A stretch of DNA of 64,000 nt from Meridianimarinicoccus zhengii (lineage in GTDB: Bacteria; Pseudomonadota; Alphaproteobacteria; Rhodobacterales; Rhodobacteraceae): the NCBI RefSeq assembly GCF_003254465.1, contig NZ_QDFI01000010.1, forward strand, positions 1 to 64,000. The letters are read 5' to 3'. Numbering within the stretch: position 1 is the stretch's first letter; every line of letters starts with the position of its first letter. Shown here piece after piece: positions 45,203 through 54,051 of the stretch. Both the position numbers and the translations under genes were made by a program. The notes beneath the pieces were generated by a model that saw only the letters and a list, made by a program, of their open reading frames with translations, had not been told where the DNA came from and made no database searches.

Positions 45203-45742
45203 ATGAAATTCTCGAACGTCATCGACGGAACGGAACGGCTCGTCGTTGATCTTTTCACGGCGACCTTCGCCGCGTCCGAGGGCGCGGCCGAAGGCGCGAT
45301 GATCGGCGGCCTCGTGGCGCGGCAGTTGGCGGAAACGCCGCCTGACGATATCAGGGTATTCACGGCATGGGATGGCGCCACGCCGGTCGGCGGGGCCGTG
45401 TTCACCCGGCTTGCCTGTCCCGATGACCCGCGTGCCGTGGTCCTGCTGTCGCCCATGGCCGTGGCGACTGATCGGCAGGGTCAGGGCATCGGGCAGACAC
45501 TGTTGCGGCACGCGCTGGCGGCATTGCGTGCGGAGCGTGTGGATGTGGCGATGACCTACGGCGACCCGGCCTTTTACGGCAAGGTCGGTTTCATGCCGGT
45601 CTCCGTCTCGACGGTGCCCCCGCCGCACCCACTCAGCCAGCCCGAAGGCTGGGTCGGTCAATCCCTGACCGGAAAGGCCCTGCCACCGCTTAAAGGCCCC
45701 TGCACCTGCGTCGCCGCGCTGGACGACCCGGCCTTCTGGTAG
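45203..45742 (+). CDS. GNAT family N-acetyltransferase
   Basis: A 179-residue GNAT protein. The acetyl-CoA pyrophosphate loop DRQGQGIGQTLLRHAL follows the core strand PRAVVLLSPMAVAT, and YGDPAFYGKVGFMPV is the typical motif-B segment (FYxKxGF). It most resembles the YhbS-like N-acetyltransferases. I use the ATG of MKFSNVIDG because GGGAG sits seven bases upstream. It is separate from the antiporter operon by about 100 bases and convergent with dadA. Substrate is unknown. Confidence 0.85.
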   Translation: MKFSNVIDGTERLVVDLFTATFAASEGAAEGAMIGGLVARQLAETPPDDIRVFTAWDGATPVGGAVFTRLACPDDPRAVVLLSPMAVATDRQGQGIGQTLLRHALAALRAERVDVAMTYGDPAFYGKVGFMPVSVSTVPPPHPLSQPEGWVGQSLTGKALPPLKGPCTCVAALDDPAFW

Positions 45743-45777
45743 AACAGCCCCGGAGCACTGGTGAACGTGCGGGCCCG

Positions 45778-47034
45778 CTAACCGGTATACCGCGCCGCCG
45801 TCAGACCATCCATGTCGATCTCGGGCGTCCGGCCCATCACGATGTCTGCAACGGCCCGGGACGACCCGCAGGCCATGGTCCAGCCCAGCGTGCCGTGCCC
45901 CGTGTTCAGGAACAGGTTCGCATGGCGCGTCGGCCCGAGGATCGGCGTGCCGTCCGGGGTCATCGGGCGCAGGCCGGTCCAGCCCTCGGCCTTGCTGACG
46001 TCGCCGCCCCGCGGGAACAGGTCCTGCACCACGTGGCGCACGGTATCGGTCGCGTGCGCCCCAAGCTTCTTGTTGTAGCCGATGATCTCGGCCTGCCCAG
46101 CCACGCGGATGCGATCGCCCAGCCGGGTGATCCCGACCTTGTGGGTCTCGTCCATGATCGTGGAGACGGGCGCCCCATCGGGATCGGTCACCGGAAGGGT
46201 TATCGAATAGCCCTTGATCGGGTAGATCGGCACGCGAATTCCCACCTGCCGCAGCAGCACGGGCGCGTAAGGGCCCATGCAGCAGACAAAGGCATCGGCC
46301 GCCCAGGTGCCCTGTTCGGTCCGCACCGAAGCGATGCGGTCGCCTTCGGTGACCAGCCCCTCGATGGTTTCGCTGTATCGGAACGTGACGCCCATCCCTT
46401 CGGCCACCTTGGCAAGTGCGCGCGTGAAGGTCCGGCAATCGCCTGTACGATCCGCGGTCAGTTGCAGACCGCCCACGAATTTTTCCGCCACGTGGGCAAG
46501 CCCGGGCTCGGCGTCGATGCAACCCGCACGGTCGAGCACCCGATAGGGCGAGTCGAATTCGGCCAGCACCTCCTGATCCGCCGCCGACCCGTCGAGCTGC
46601 TTCTGGGTGCGGAACAGTTGCAGCGTGCCCTTTTCGCGCAGGTCGAAATCGAACGGCACCTCGGCCATCAACTCGGGCAGCGCGTCGCGGCTGTAGTTCG
46701 ACACGCGCACCATCCGGCCCTTGTTGATCCGGTAGGCCTTGTCGTTGCAATTCATGAGCATCTTCAGCCCCCAGGCCCACATGGTCGGGCTGATGAGCGG
46801 CCAGATGAACAGCGGGCGGTGGCGCATGAACAGCCACTTGATCGCCTTTTTCGGCACGCCGGGTGCGGCCCAGGGCGAGGTCATGCCATAGCTCAGCTCG
46901 CCCGCATTGGCATAGCTCGTCTCCATGCCCGGTTCGCGCTGGCGGTCGATGACCGTGACCTCGGCCCCCTGTTTCGCAAGGTAATAGGCCGTCGTGACGC
47001 CGATCACACCGGCGCCGAGCACGATGACTTTCAT
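45778..47034 (-). CDS. dadA: D-amino acid dehydrogenase, FAD-dependent
   Basis: A 418-residue flavoprotein of the DadA/DAO family that oxidises D-amino acids to keto acids and passes electrons to the respiratory chain. The FAD motif VLGAGVIGVTTAYYLAKQGA is at the N-terminus, followed by YANAGELSYGMTSPWAAPGV and the substrate-side PIKGYSITLP; the C-terminal GHGTLGWTMACGSSRAVADI closes the FAD site. Length matches DadA. It lies directly downstream of the amidohydrolase-RidA fusion gene; RidA detoxifies the enamine/imine products that such oxidases make, so the pairing is biochemically sensible. Confidence 0.92.
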   Translation of the reverse strand: MKVIVLGAGVIGVTTAYYLAKQGAEVTVIDRQREPGMETSYANAGELSYGMTSPWAAPGVPKKAIKWLFMRHRPLFIWPLISPTMWAWGLKMLMNCNDKAYRINKGRMVRVSNYSRDALPELMAEVPFDFDLREKGTLQLFRTQKQLDGSAADQEVLAEFDSPYRVLDRAGCIDAEPGLAHVAEKFVGGLQLTADRTGDCRTFTRALAKVAEGMGVTFRYSETIEGLVTEGDRIASVRTEQGTWAADAFVCCMGPYAPVLLRQVGIRVPIYPIKGYSITLPVTDPDGAPVSTIMDETHKVGITRLGDRIRVAGQAEIIGYNKKLGAHATDTVRHVVQDLFPRGGDVSKAEGWTGLRPMTPDGTPILGPTRHANLFLNTGHGTLGWTMACGSSRAVADIVMGRTPEIDMDGLTAARYTG

Positions 47035-47053
47035 GGGGTTTCTCCGATCCGGG

Positions 47054-48997
47054 TCAACAGGCGGCGGTCACGATGATCTCGACACGCAGTTCGGGCCGGG
47101 CCAGCTTCGCCTCGCCGCAGGCGCGGGCGGGGGCGTGGCCCTCGGGCACCCAGGCATCCCAGACCGCGTTCATCTCGGCGAAATCGGCCATGTCCGCGAG
47201 CCAGATCACCGCCTGCAACATGCGGTCGCGCGACGATCCGGCCTTCGTCAACAACGCGTCGACACGCGACAGGCAATCGCGGGTCTGCTCGGCCACGGTG
47301 GCGCCTTCGCCCACCTGCCCGCAAAGATACGCGACCCCGCCATGCTTGACGATCTTGCTCATGCGCTGGCCAGTGTCGATCCGTTCGATCATGTCGTGCT
47401 CCTGTTCCGCGGTTGCGCGCGACGTGTCATCCATCGCGGCCCGTTCGCCCAGTGATACCGGTTTCGGCAGCGAAGGCATGTGAAAATATCCCCCCGCGTC
47501 ACGCAGGGCCGCGACAGGGTGCCTGCCCGCGTGAACTGCGTAATGGGTTGAAAGGGCGGTCTGCAGCTCCGCCACGGCAGCGGCGGGCGCACGTGCCGCC
47601 CGGGCGGCGACCGATGCCGACGCCAGCGCCTGCCAGTGCGCGAGGCGCGCGCGGTCCTCTGGCCGGGCGGCGTAGCGGATCGCACCCGCCACCACGGTCA
47701 GGACACAATCGCGCCCCGATCCCTGCGCGAGCAGCCGTTCGACCAGCCGCGCGGGATCGGTCTGCGTGTCGATGCCGATCCGGTCGGTGGCGAAAGCGGC
47801 AAGGTCAGCGGGCGCCCCCGGCGCGATCACCCCGTGATCTTCGGGCAAAAAGGCCGCCGCCGCACCGCCCGCGGTGGCCATGTGCAGCAGTGACGCCGCC
47901 TCGTCCCCCGCCGGGATCGCGCCATCCGCGCGCCCGAGCAGCGCCGCCAGCCGCATTTCGCGCAGGAGGTCCTCGTCATCGGCCAGCGCGCAATTGTCGG
48001 TGCCGACGGCAAGCCGGACCCCTGCCCTGCGCAGGTCTGCGACCGGCGGCGGACCGTTGAAGAGCCGCATGTTGGACCCGGGATTGAGCACCACGGCGAG
48101 CCCCTCGGCCAAGGCGATGTCCATGTCGGCAGGCGTCATGTGCACCCCGTGGGCGCAACTCGTGCGCGCGGCGAACACCCCGCAGGTGCGCAGGCGGGCA
48201 AGCGTGCCTTCCGGATAGAGCCGCCGCGCCGCCGCGGCCTGTGCCGGGGATTCCAGCAGATGGAAGTGCACGCCGACGCCGCGTCGCGCCGCATCCGCCG
48301 CGACCTGCGCCCAGAGCGTATCGCTGACCCATTGCGGCCCCGCCGGACCCCAGGCGAGCGTCTGGGCGGGATCGTCCGCGGTCTCCGCGTGCAACGCATC
48401 CATCAGCGCGACGCTGGCATCCCAGTCCGCCATGTAGGGCGCGGGTGCAGGCCCTGTCACCAGCGCACGCGCGTCATCGGGCAATCCGGCGATGAAGGCC
48501 GCCGCATCGGCATCCGGATAGACCGGCACGCCGCGATCCTGCACCCCCACGCAGACGGTCGCCCGCAACCCCGCCGCGCGATAGGCGGCGATCTGTGCGC
48601 GCAACTCGGCGGCGTAGTCCCCCGACCCGTAGCTGTAATTCGCGTGCAGCGTGGCCGTGACACCGTTGGCCAGCATCGCCTCGGCGGCCAGCCGCGTGAC
48701 CGCATGGATATCGGGCGGCCCATGCTGGAGGCGCGCAGCGATCCACGGCTCGAGCGGACGGTCGGGATAGCCCATTGCAAGCTGGCTGATCCCGCGCCCG
48801 TGCTGATGCGCGTTCACCAGCCCCGGCATCAGCACCGCAGCCCCGAGGTCGATGACATCGGCCCCTTCGGGCGCAGGCAGGTTCGGGCCTACCGCCGCTA
48901 TCCGTCCATTCGTGATCAGCACCGCAGCGTCTCGCAGGGGCGGCACCCCCGCTTGCGGCACGACCCATGCGGCGCGCAGCAGCAGCGGACCCTGCAT
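47054..48997 (-). CDS. Fused amidohydrolase (cytosine/guanine-deaminase-like) and RidA-family imine deaminase
   Basis: One 647-residue frame. Residues ~1-490 form an ATZ/TRZ-like amidohydrolase: [15 protein letters not shown] (metal HxH), [39 protein letters not shown] and the metal Asp in [16 protein letters not shown]. After a linker, residues ~536-647 are a complete RidA/YjgF domain ([40 protein letters not shown], ending [16 protein letters not shown] with the conserved Arg-Glu pair region). There is no stop between them, and a ribosome site precedes an internal ATG, so free RidA may also be made. The start is coupled to the TRAP dctM stop. The substrate is probably a ring or ureido amide brought in by that TRAP system. 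Confidence 0.85.
   Translation of the reverse strand: MQGPLLLRAAWVVPQAGVPPLRDAAVLITNGRIAAVGPNLPAPEGADVIDLGAAVLMPGLVNAHQHGRGISQLAMGYPDRPLEPWIAARLQHGPPDIHAVTRLAAEAMLANGVTATLHANYSYGSGDYAAELRAQIAAYRAAGLRATVCVGVQDRGVPVYPDADAAAFIAGLPDDARALVTGPAPAPYMADWDASVALMDALHAETADDPAQTLAWGPAGPQWVSDTLWAQVAADAARRGVGVHFHLLESPAQAAAARRLYPEGTLARLRTCGVFAARTSCAHGVHMTPADMDIALAEGLAVVLNPGSNMRLFNGPPPVADLRRAGVRLAVGTDNCALADDEDLLREMRLAALLGRADGAIPAGDEAASLLHMATAGGAAAAFLPEDHGVIAPGAPADLAAFATDRIGIDTQTDPARLVERLLAQGSGRDCVLTVVAGAIRYAARPEDRARLAHWQALASASVAARAARAPAAAVAELQTALSTHYAVHAGRHPVAALRDAGGYFHMPSLPKPVSLGERAAMDDTSRATAEQEHDMIERIDTGQRMSKIVKHGGVAYLCGQVGEGATVAEQTRDCLSRVDALLTKAGSSRDRMLQAVIWLADMADFAEMNAVWDAWVPEGHAPARACGEAKLARPELRVEIIVTAAC
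47399..47403 (-). promoter_or_regulatory. Internal ribosome-binding site before the RidA domain
   Basis: On the minus strand AGGAG lies six bases before an in-frame ATG (47390-47392, [15 protein letters not shown]). Translation from it would give a 112-residue free RidA, the normal length of that family. Two protein products from one gene are possible. Confidence 0.5.
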
Positions 48998-50310
48998 CAG
49001 GCCGGCGCGCCGAACATCCGCTCCGGCAACCACAGCGCGATGCCTGGGAACAGGATCAACAGCGCCACCATCGCCAGCATGATCGCCACGAAGGGCAGCG
49101 CCCCGATCATCACGTCGAGGATCGAACCCGAACTGCGAACCCCTTGTACGATATAGAGGTTCATCCCCAGCGGCGGCGTGATCAGCGCGACCTCCATCAT
49201 CACGACAAGGAACACGCCAAACCATACCGGATCGATCCCGAAACTGACCACGACCGGCACCACGATGGGGATCGTGGCGATCATCATGGACAGCGTTTCA
49301 AGGAAACACCCTAGGATAAGGTAGAACACCACGAGGATCAGCATCAGCTGCAACTGGTTGACCCCGTATTCCGTGATCGTGCGCGCCAGCACCTGCGGGA
49401 TGCCGAGAATGCCGATGATGAAATTGAGATACTTGGCCGCGATGATGATGAGCAGGATCATCGCCGTCAGCTTCACCGTGGACAGAAGCGCCGCGTGCAG
49501 CATCGGGATGGAAAAGCGCCGCTTGGCGATGGTCACCGCAAGCGCGCCCATCACGCCCAACGCCGCGGATTCCGACGGCGTGGCCCAGCCCGCGTAGATC
49601 GACCCCATGACGAGCACGAAGATCATCATGGGCGGCAGAATGTCGAGCAGGTTGCGCAGCTTGACCGACAGGGGCGAGGACGGGATCGGTTCGCCGGCGA
49701 TGGACGGCTTCAGCACCGCCGCGACGAAGATATAGGCCATGAACATGCCCGCGAGCATCAGCCCCGGCACGATCCCCGCGACGAACAACTGCCCGATGGA
49801 GGTGTTCGACATCGATCCGTAGATGATCATGTTGATCGATGGCGGGATCAGGATGCCGATGGTCGCGCCCGCGGCGATGGACCCCAACGTGATCCGGTCG
49901 TCATAGCCGCGTTCCTTCATGATCGGCACGGCGACCGTGCCCATGGTCGCGGCGGTGGCGACCGACGATCCGCTGACCGCGGCGAACAGCGTGCAGGATG
50001 CCACGTTGGAATGCAGCAAGCCCCCCGGCAGCCGCCGCAACCAGTCCGACAGGGACCGGTACATCCCGTCGGTGACGCCCGACCGCACCAGCAATTCGCC
50101 GAGCAGGATGAAAAGCGGGATCGCCGTCAGCACGAAATCGTTGAGCGACCCCCAGGCCTGCCCGCCGAACACCATCAGCGTCGGCATCCCGAGGTAAAGG
50201 CTCGCCCCCAGCACGCCGATCACGAACAGCGAGACCGCCACGGGCAACCCCGCGAACATCAGCGTCAGCATGGTCAGGAAGCCGCCGAACGCGCCTGCAA
50301 CCCCGATCAT
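48997..50310 (-). CDS. dctM: TRAP transporter large permease (DctM)
   Basis: A 437-residue DctM subunit with about 12 helices. It starts [20 protein letters not shown]. Conserved text includes [60 protein letters not shown] and [19 protein letters not shown]. Its start overlaps the dctQ stop (ATGA) and its stop shares a base with the amidohydrolase start, so the transporter and first catabolic enzyme are translationally coupled. Uptake is driven by a sodium gradient in this family. Confidence 0.95.
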   Translation of the reverse strand: MIGVAGAFGGFLTMLTLMFAGLPVAVSLFVIGVLGASLYLGMPTLMVFGGQAWGSLNDFVLTAIPLFILLGELLVRSGVTDGMYRSLSDWLRRLPGGLLHSNVASCTLFAAVSGSSVATAATMGTVAVPIMKERGYDDRITLGSIAAGATIGILIPPSINMIIYGSMSNTSIGQLFVAGIVPGLMLAGMFMAYIFVAAVLKPSIAGEPIPSSPLSVKLRNLLDILPPMMIFVLVMGSIYAGWATPSESAALGVMGALAVTIAKRRFSIPMLHAALLSTVKLTAMILLIIIAAKYLNFIIGILGIPQVLARTITEYGVNQLQLMLILVVFYLILGCFLETLSMMIATIPIVVPVVVSFGIDPVWFGVFLVVMMEVALITPPLGMNLYIVQGVRSSGSILDVMIGALPFVAIMLAMVALLILFPGIALWLPERMFGAPA

Positions 50311-50909
50311 GGCGCCGTTCCCCGACGGGCGGCGCGTTCCGCCACGCTGCGCTTTTCCTCGAGGATTTCGTCTTCCAGCGACTTGGCGCCGTACCAGTCC
50401 TGCAAGGCCGGGTTGGCCGTCACTGCAAGCCACAGCGCATGCAGCGCCGAGACCAGCGCATAGATCGCGAACATCACCAGCCCCGCGACCCAGACCGCCT
50501 GCGGCATCCACAGGGGCGTCTGACTGGGTGTGCCCGACAGGGTCTGGAATTCGATGCTTTCCTGCACCACCGTCCAGCCGCGCCACGCAAGGAACACCGC
50601 CATGCCCGCGATGGCAAGCATCGCCACAACATCGAGGATGCCCGCCGCCCGCCGCGGCAGGCGTTCCAGAACAAGCTCGATCCGGGTGTGCCCGCGCAGC
50701 AGCAGCGTATAGGCGAATCCGAACGACGCGGCGGCCGCCAGTGCATAGCCCCCGTATTCGTCCGCGCCCTGCAACGAGACCCCGACCGTCCGGCGCAACA
50801 CGACCTCGAGACTGACGAACACCGCTACGCCGAGGATCGCGTAGCCCCCGAGCAACGCGAAGAACCGCACCACCGGCCCGAGAAGGCGTTCAACCGGGTT
50901 CTCGTTCAT
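50307..50909 (-). CDS. dctQ: TRAP transporter small permease (DctQ)
   Basis: A 200-residue, four-helix subunit. It reads GGYAILGVAVFVSLEVVLRR in helix 1, LQGADEYGGYALAAAASFGF (the DctQ signature near the second helix) and HTRIELVLERLPRR. AAGGAGAACGCGG precedes the ATG. It forms the membrane complex with DctM and lies after an intergenic terminator-like hairpin downstream of dctP. Confidence 0.92.
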   Translation of the reverse strand: MNENPVERLLGPVVRFFALLGGYAILGVAVFVSLEVVLRRTVGVSLQGADEYGGYALAAAASFGFAYTLLLRGHTRIELVLERLPRRAAGILDVVAMLAIAGMAVFLAWRGWTVVQESIEFQTLSGTPSQTPLWMPQAVWVAGLVMFAIYALVSALHALWLAVTANPALQDWYGAKSLEDEILEEKRSVAERAARRGTAP

Positions 50910-50940
50910 CCGCGTTCTCCTTGGGCCGGGCCGGCACGTG

Positions 50941-50965
50941 AAAAAGCCCCGCAAGGTGTCGCGGG
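50941..50965 (-). terminator. Rho-independent-type terminator/attenuator between dctP and dctQ
   Basis: On the minus strand CCCGC, an eight-base loop and GCGGG are followed by GCTTTTT. The stem is short but has a real T-run. It sits right after dctP, so it should stop a share of transcripts and raise binding-protein output over the permeases. Confidence 0.6.
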
Positions 50966-50976
50966 ACCGGAAAGCG

Positions 50977-52011
50977 TCACTCGATGGTCAGGCCGCGCGC
51001 GGCGCCCACGGTCTCGTTCCAGATCGTGGTGCAGTTCGGATCGACCGCGTTGCAGGTGTCGCGCCAGATCGGCAGAACCACGGTTTCCGCGACCTCGGCG
51101 ATGGCGGCCTGGTCCTCGGCCGTGATCTCGACCAGTTCCATGGAAAACGGCTTGTGTTCGGTACATTCACCGCCCGTGCTGCACGAGATCGCGTCGCCCG
51201 TGGCGTTGATCGCCAGACCCCACATCTGATCCTCCATCGCCGCGAAGGTTTCGGTCAGCGCCGCCTGTTCCTCGGGCGAGAACCGGTTCCACGCGTCGAG
51301 GTTCATCAGGTGCCCCTGCACCGACCCTGACACCGCCAGCGGCAGCAGGTGGGTCGTCACCTCGGGCCAGTTGCCGGTGTTGGCGGAGGTCGGCGAGGTC
51401 ACGCCGCAGGACACCACGCCCCGCTGCAACGCCGGATACACCTCGGAGAATTGCAGCGTCACCGGCGTCGCGCCGAAATGTTCGATCATCGCGGACATGG
51501 ACGGGGTGAAGGACCGGATGCGCAGCCCTTCGAGATCGGCGAGCGTCTCGATCGGCGCGTTGCAGAAGAACACCTGCGGACCGAAGGGCCACAGCGTCAG
51601 CACCTTGGCGTTGAACTTTTCCTGCAACCGCGCATCGAACGCTGCGCGATAGGCATCCACCGCCTCGCGCAGGTCTTCCATGTTCGTGGACACCCCGATC
51701 AGGTCGATGCCCTCGAAGAACGGATCGTCGCGTGATGCCATCCCGATCTGCACGGACATCACGTCGAAGATGCCCGACCGCAGCATCCGGAACGCATCCT
51801 GCGCCTGCACGCCCACGACGTCCATCGGGTTGTAGTTCACGGCAAGATCGACACCGGACAGCGCCCCGAGTTCCGCGAAGAACGCGCTTTCGATGCCGAC
51901 ATGCTTCTGGTTCTGCGAAAAGTTTCCGGCCACCCGAAGCGGCGCCTGCGCCACCGCGGCCGACGCCACGACCAAGGCCGCCGTTCCGGCGAGCACGACA
52001 TTTTTCAACAT
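50977..52011 (-). CDS. dctP: TRAP transporter substrate-binding protein (DctP family)
   Basis: Periplasmic binding protein of 344 residues with a signal peptide (MLKNVVLAGTAALVVASAAVA). It has DctP-family order: FSQNQKHVGIESAFFAELGA, ML-rich helix AFRMLRSGIFDVMSVQIGMA, LEGLRIRSFTPSMSAMIEHF (carrying the Arg that binds the ligand carboxylate in the family), and FSEVYPALQRGVVSCGVTSP. Extra cysteine pairs are near the C-terminus (CSTGGEC, CNAVDPNC). The ATG follows AGGGATGG. It leads the TRAP-amidohydrolase operon, divergent from the AMDase-like gene. Confidence 0.9.
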   Translation of the reverse strand: MLKNVVLAGTAALVVASAAVAQAPLRVAGNFSQNQKHVGIESAFFAELGALSGVDLAVNYNPMDVVGVQAQDAFRMLRSGIFDVMSVQIGMASRDDPFFEGIDLIGVSTNMEDLREAVDAYRAAFDARLQEKFNAKVLTLWPFGPQVFFCNAPIETLADLEGLRIRSFTPSMSAMIEHFGATPVTLQFSEVYPALQRGVVSCGVTSPTSANTGNWPEVTTHLLPLAVSGSVQGHLMNLDAWNRFSPEEQAALTETFAAMEDQMWGLAINATGDAISCSTGGECTEHKPFSMELVEITAEDQAAIAEVAETVVLPIWRDTCNAVDPNCTTIWNETVGAARGLTIE

Positions 52012-52312
52012 GACATCCATCCCTGCTTTGTATTCATTTTTGGACTGTGCTTCAGAACGGCGGGCCACGGAAGCCTGTTGATGTGGCATGGGTCGCGTTT
52101 CCGAAGCGTGAGCCATGCATCGGTCCCAAATCAAGGCGAACATGCCAAAAACGCTCATTAATGCATCAATAATTGAAAGATGAGTGCAAGAATGCGGTCC
52201 ACCAGCGCAAACTGGCACTGTTCGGGACACGCGCGGAAGGGTATCAGGATATGGAAGACCGCGCAGGCACATGCCGCGTAACGGTTTGTCCAATATGGAG
52301 GTCACGCAAGGT
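52012..52312. other. Divergent regulatory region between dctP and the AMDase-like gene
   Basis: About 300 bases without a supported gene. It is notably AT-rich around 52.15-52.19 kb and holds a near-perfect dyad (annotated separately) and wider arms CTCAT...ATGAG (52154-52158 and 52180-52184). Both promoters and the operator of the GntR regulator two genes away are expected here. Confidence 0.5.
52157..52170. promoter_or_regulatory. Dyad ATTAATGCATCAAT, GntR-type operator candidate
   Basis: A 14-bp near-palindrome with one mismatched pair around ATGCAT, in the AT-rich divergent region. Dyads with ATGCAT or TGxxxxCA cores are common for FCD-type GntR regulators, and such a regulator gene lies two genes downstream. 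The assignment is by position and symmetry. Confidence 0.45.
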
Positions 52313-53113
52313 ATGCATGCAAAAATGCCAGAAGCTGCGTTCGATGCGCCCGAGGCCGTGCCGCACGGGTCGCCGGTACGGCTCGGCATGCTCACGCCGT
52401 CGTCGAACACGGTGCTCGAACCCGAGACGCAGGCGTTGATGGCACCGCTCGGCGCGACGGCCACGGCCCATTTCGGACGTTTCAGGGTGACGCAGATCGG
52501 GCTCGATGGCGCGGCGGACAGCCAGTTTCAGCTCGACCCGATCCTGGACGCGGCGGATCTTCTGGCCGATGCGAAGCCCGACCTGATCGCGTGGAACGGC
52601 ACATCGGCCGCGTGGCGCGGCTTTGACACCGATCACAGACTGTGCGCGGCCATCGCGGATCGATCCGGGGTGCCTGCCACGTCGTGCATCCTGGCGCTCA
52701 ACGCGGCGATATCGGCGCTTGACGTCAGGCGGCTGGGGCTTGTCACCCCGTATACCGCGGATGTCCAGCAGGCCATCGCGCGCAATTACGCGGCCCACGG
52801 TATCGACATCGTGGCAGAGGAACATGCCGGGCGGCGCGACAATTTCTCGTTCAGCGAACTGTCCGAAGACGACATCGCCGGGATGTGCCGCAAGGTCGCC
52901 GCCGCGCGCCCCGATGCCATCGCGGTCGTCTGCACGAACATGCGCGGGGCACGCAATGCCGCGGTCCTGGAGGCGGAACTGGATATCCCGATCCTCGACT
53001 CCGTGGCAGTCACGTTGTGGGGCAGCCTGCAGCGCACCGGCGTGTCCACCTTGCCCCTTGGCCGTTTCGGCCGCCTGTTTTCGCTGACACCAGACTGGCA
53101 GACTGCGCCATGA
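52313..53113 (+). CDS. Aspartate/glutamate racemase-superfamily enzyme (arylmalonate decarboxylase / maleate isomerase-like)
   Basis: A 266-residue protein. VRLGMLTPSSNTVLEPETQA near the N-terminus, DLIAWNGTSAAWRGFD around residue 90-105 and AIAVVCTNMRGARN around 203-215 are the hallmarks of the AMDase/maleate isomerase group. Of the two catalytic cysteine positions, the second is present (Cys207) but the first is glycine (Gly96 in NGTS). This is the arrangement I recall for arylmalonate decarboxylase, which uses one cysteine, rather than racemases and maleate isomerases, which use two. The ATG start (MHAKMPEAAF) is the best of several; GGAGG lies eleven bases upstream. The stop overlaps the GntR start. 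Confidence 0.8.
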   Translation: MHAKMPEAAFDAPEAVPHGSPVRLGMLTPSSNTVLEPETQALMAPLGATATAHFGRFRVTQIGLDGAADSQFQLDPILDAADLLADAKPDLIAWNGTSAAWRGFDTDHRLCAAIADRSGVPATSCILALNAAISALDVRRLGLVTPYTADVQQAIARNYAAHGIDIVAEEHAGRRDNFSFSELSEDDIAGMCRKVAAARPDAIAVVCTNMRGARNAAVLEAELDIPILDSVAVTLWGSLQRTGVSTLPLGRFGRLFSLTPDWQTAP

Positions 53114-53817
53114 CCGACGCGCCCGTCACCGGCCCGCGCACCGCGGATAGGGCCGACAGCCTGCACGCTCGGCTGGTGGCGGGCATCCGCGACATCATCG
53201 TCCGCGGCGAACTGCCGGATGGAACGCGCATTCCCGAGGCGGCCCTGTGCCAGCGGTTCGCCGTGTCCCGCACGCCGCTGCGCGAGGCGCTGAAATCGCT
53301 CGCCAGCGAAGGGCTGGTCACATTGCGCCCCAACCGCGGCGCGGTGGTCGCGCCGCTCGACCCCCCCGTGCTGGCCGAGGTTTTCGAAGCGAAGGGGGCG
53401 CTGGAGCGGTTCATCGGGCTGGCCGCCGCGGACCGCGCGGACAGGACCGACATGCAGGCTCTGGAGTCGCTCCATGCGGACCTGTGCGCGGCGGCGGCGA
53501 TCCGCGATGCCGATCTCTACAGCGATGTGAACGCGGCTTTTCACGAGCGCATGGCGGATGCGGCCGGGAACAGGCAGGTCCGCCAGATCTATGCCACGTT
53601 GCAGGCGCAGGTGCGGCGGGCCCGGCACGCGGTGAACCACGATCCCGCGCGCATCGCGGCATCGCTCGCGGAACACGAGGCAATCATGGCCGCACTGCGC
53701 GTGCGCGCGCGGCTTGATTTGTCCGAACGCCTTGCACAGCACAACGCCGCAACCGCGCATGCGATCCTCGCACAATTCGGGACCGCGCAAGACGGGGACG
53801 GCGCGCGCAAGGGGTGA
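53110..53817 (+). CDS. GntR-family transcriptional regulator (FCD subfamily)
   Basis: A 235-residue regulator. The winged helix is visible in RDIIVRGELPDGTRIPEAAL, RFAVSRTPLREALKSLASEG and LRPNRGAVVAPLD, followed by a helical FCD domain (DVNAAFHERMADAAGNRQVR, SLAEHEAIMAALRVR) with the histidines of the metal-dependent ligand site. ATGA overlap couples it to the AMDase-like gene. It likely controls both that operon and the divergent TRAP-amidohydrolase operon from the dyad between them. Confidence 0.9.
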   Translation: MTDAPVTGPRTADRADSLHARLVAGIRDIIVRGELPDGTRIPEAALCQRFAVSRTPLREALKSLASEGLVTLRPNRGAVVAPLDPPVLAEVFEAKGALERFIGLAAADRADRTDMQALESLHADLCAAAAIRDADLYSDVNAAFHERMADAAGNRQVRQIYATLQAQVRRARHAVNHDPARIAASLAEHEAIMAALRVRARLDLSERLAQHNAATAHAILAQFGTAQDGDGARKG

Positions 53818-53900
53818 CCACTGTCACCACGTGCAACGCCGGGTCGGAGCCTGCGCACATGCCCGCCGCGCGGGCGGCATGCCGCGCGCAGGACCCTGGC

Positions 53901-53926
53901 GTCCCGCTCCGGCCCCGGACCGGGAC
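53901..53926 (+). terminator. GC-rich hairpin between the GntR gene and the paralogue cluster
   Basis: GTCCCG pairs with CGGGAC and inner CCGG segments extend the stem with a small internal loop. No T-run follows. It probably ends GntR transcripts and separates them from the next gene cluster. Confidence 0.4.
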
Positions 53927-53949
53927 GGCACGCTTTGGCACAAGTCGGG

Positions 53950-53974
53950 TATAAATGACTTTCCGTAAGGTCAT
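53950..53974 (+). promoter_or_regulatory. -10-like TATAAA with overlapping inverted repeat upstream of the paralogue cluster
   Basis: TATAAA (53950-53955) is the best -10-like element before the ten-gene cluster; no good -35 lies 16-18 bases upstream. Overlapping its end, ATGAC (53955-53959) and GTCAT (53970-53974) form an inverted repeat with a ten-base spacer. The missing -35 and the dyad suggest an activator-dependent or alternative-sigma promoter about 100 bases before the first gene. Confidence 0.4.
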
Positions 53975-54051
53975 GATTCGCCTTAGCGTTGCATCAACGA
54001 AGCCGGTGCACGCCGACCCGCGCAGCATCGGCGGATGACGGGGGGACATCC

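Noticed and set aside
53931-53950. A sigma-54 promoter suggested by TTTGGCAC upstream of the unknown cassette
   Set aside because: The required TTGC element at the correct distance is absent (GGGT is found instead), so the -24/-12 pattern is not met.
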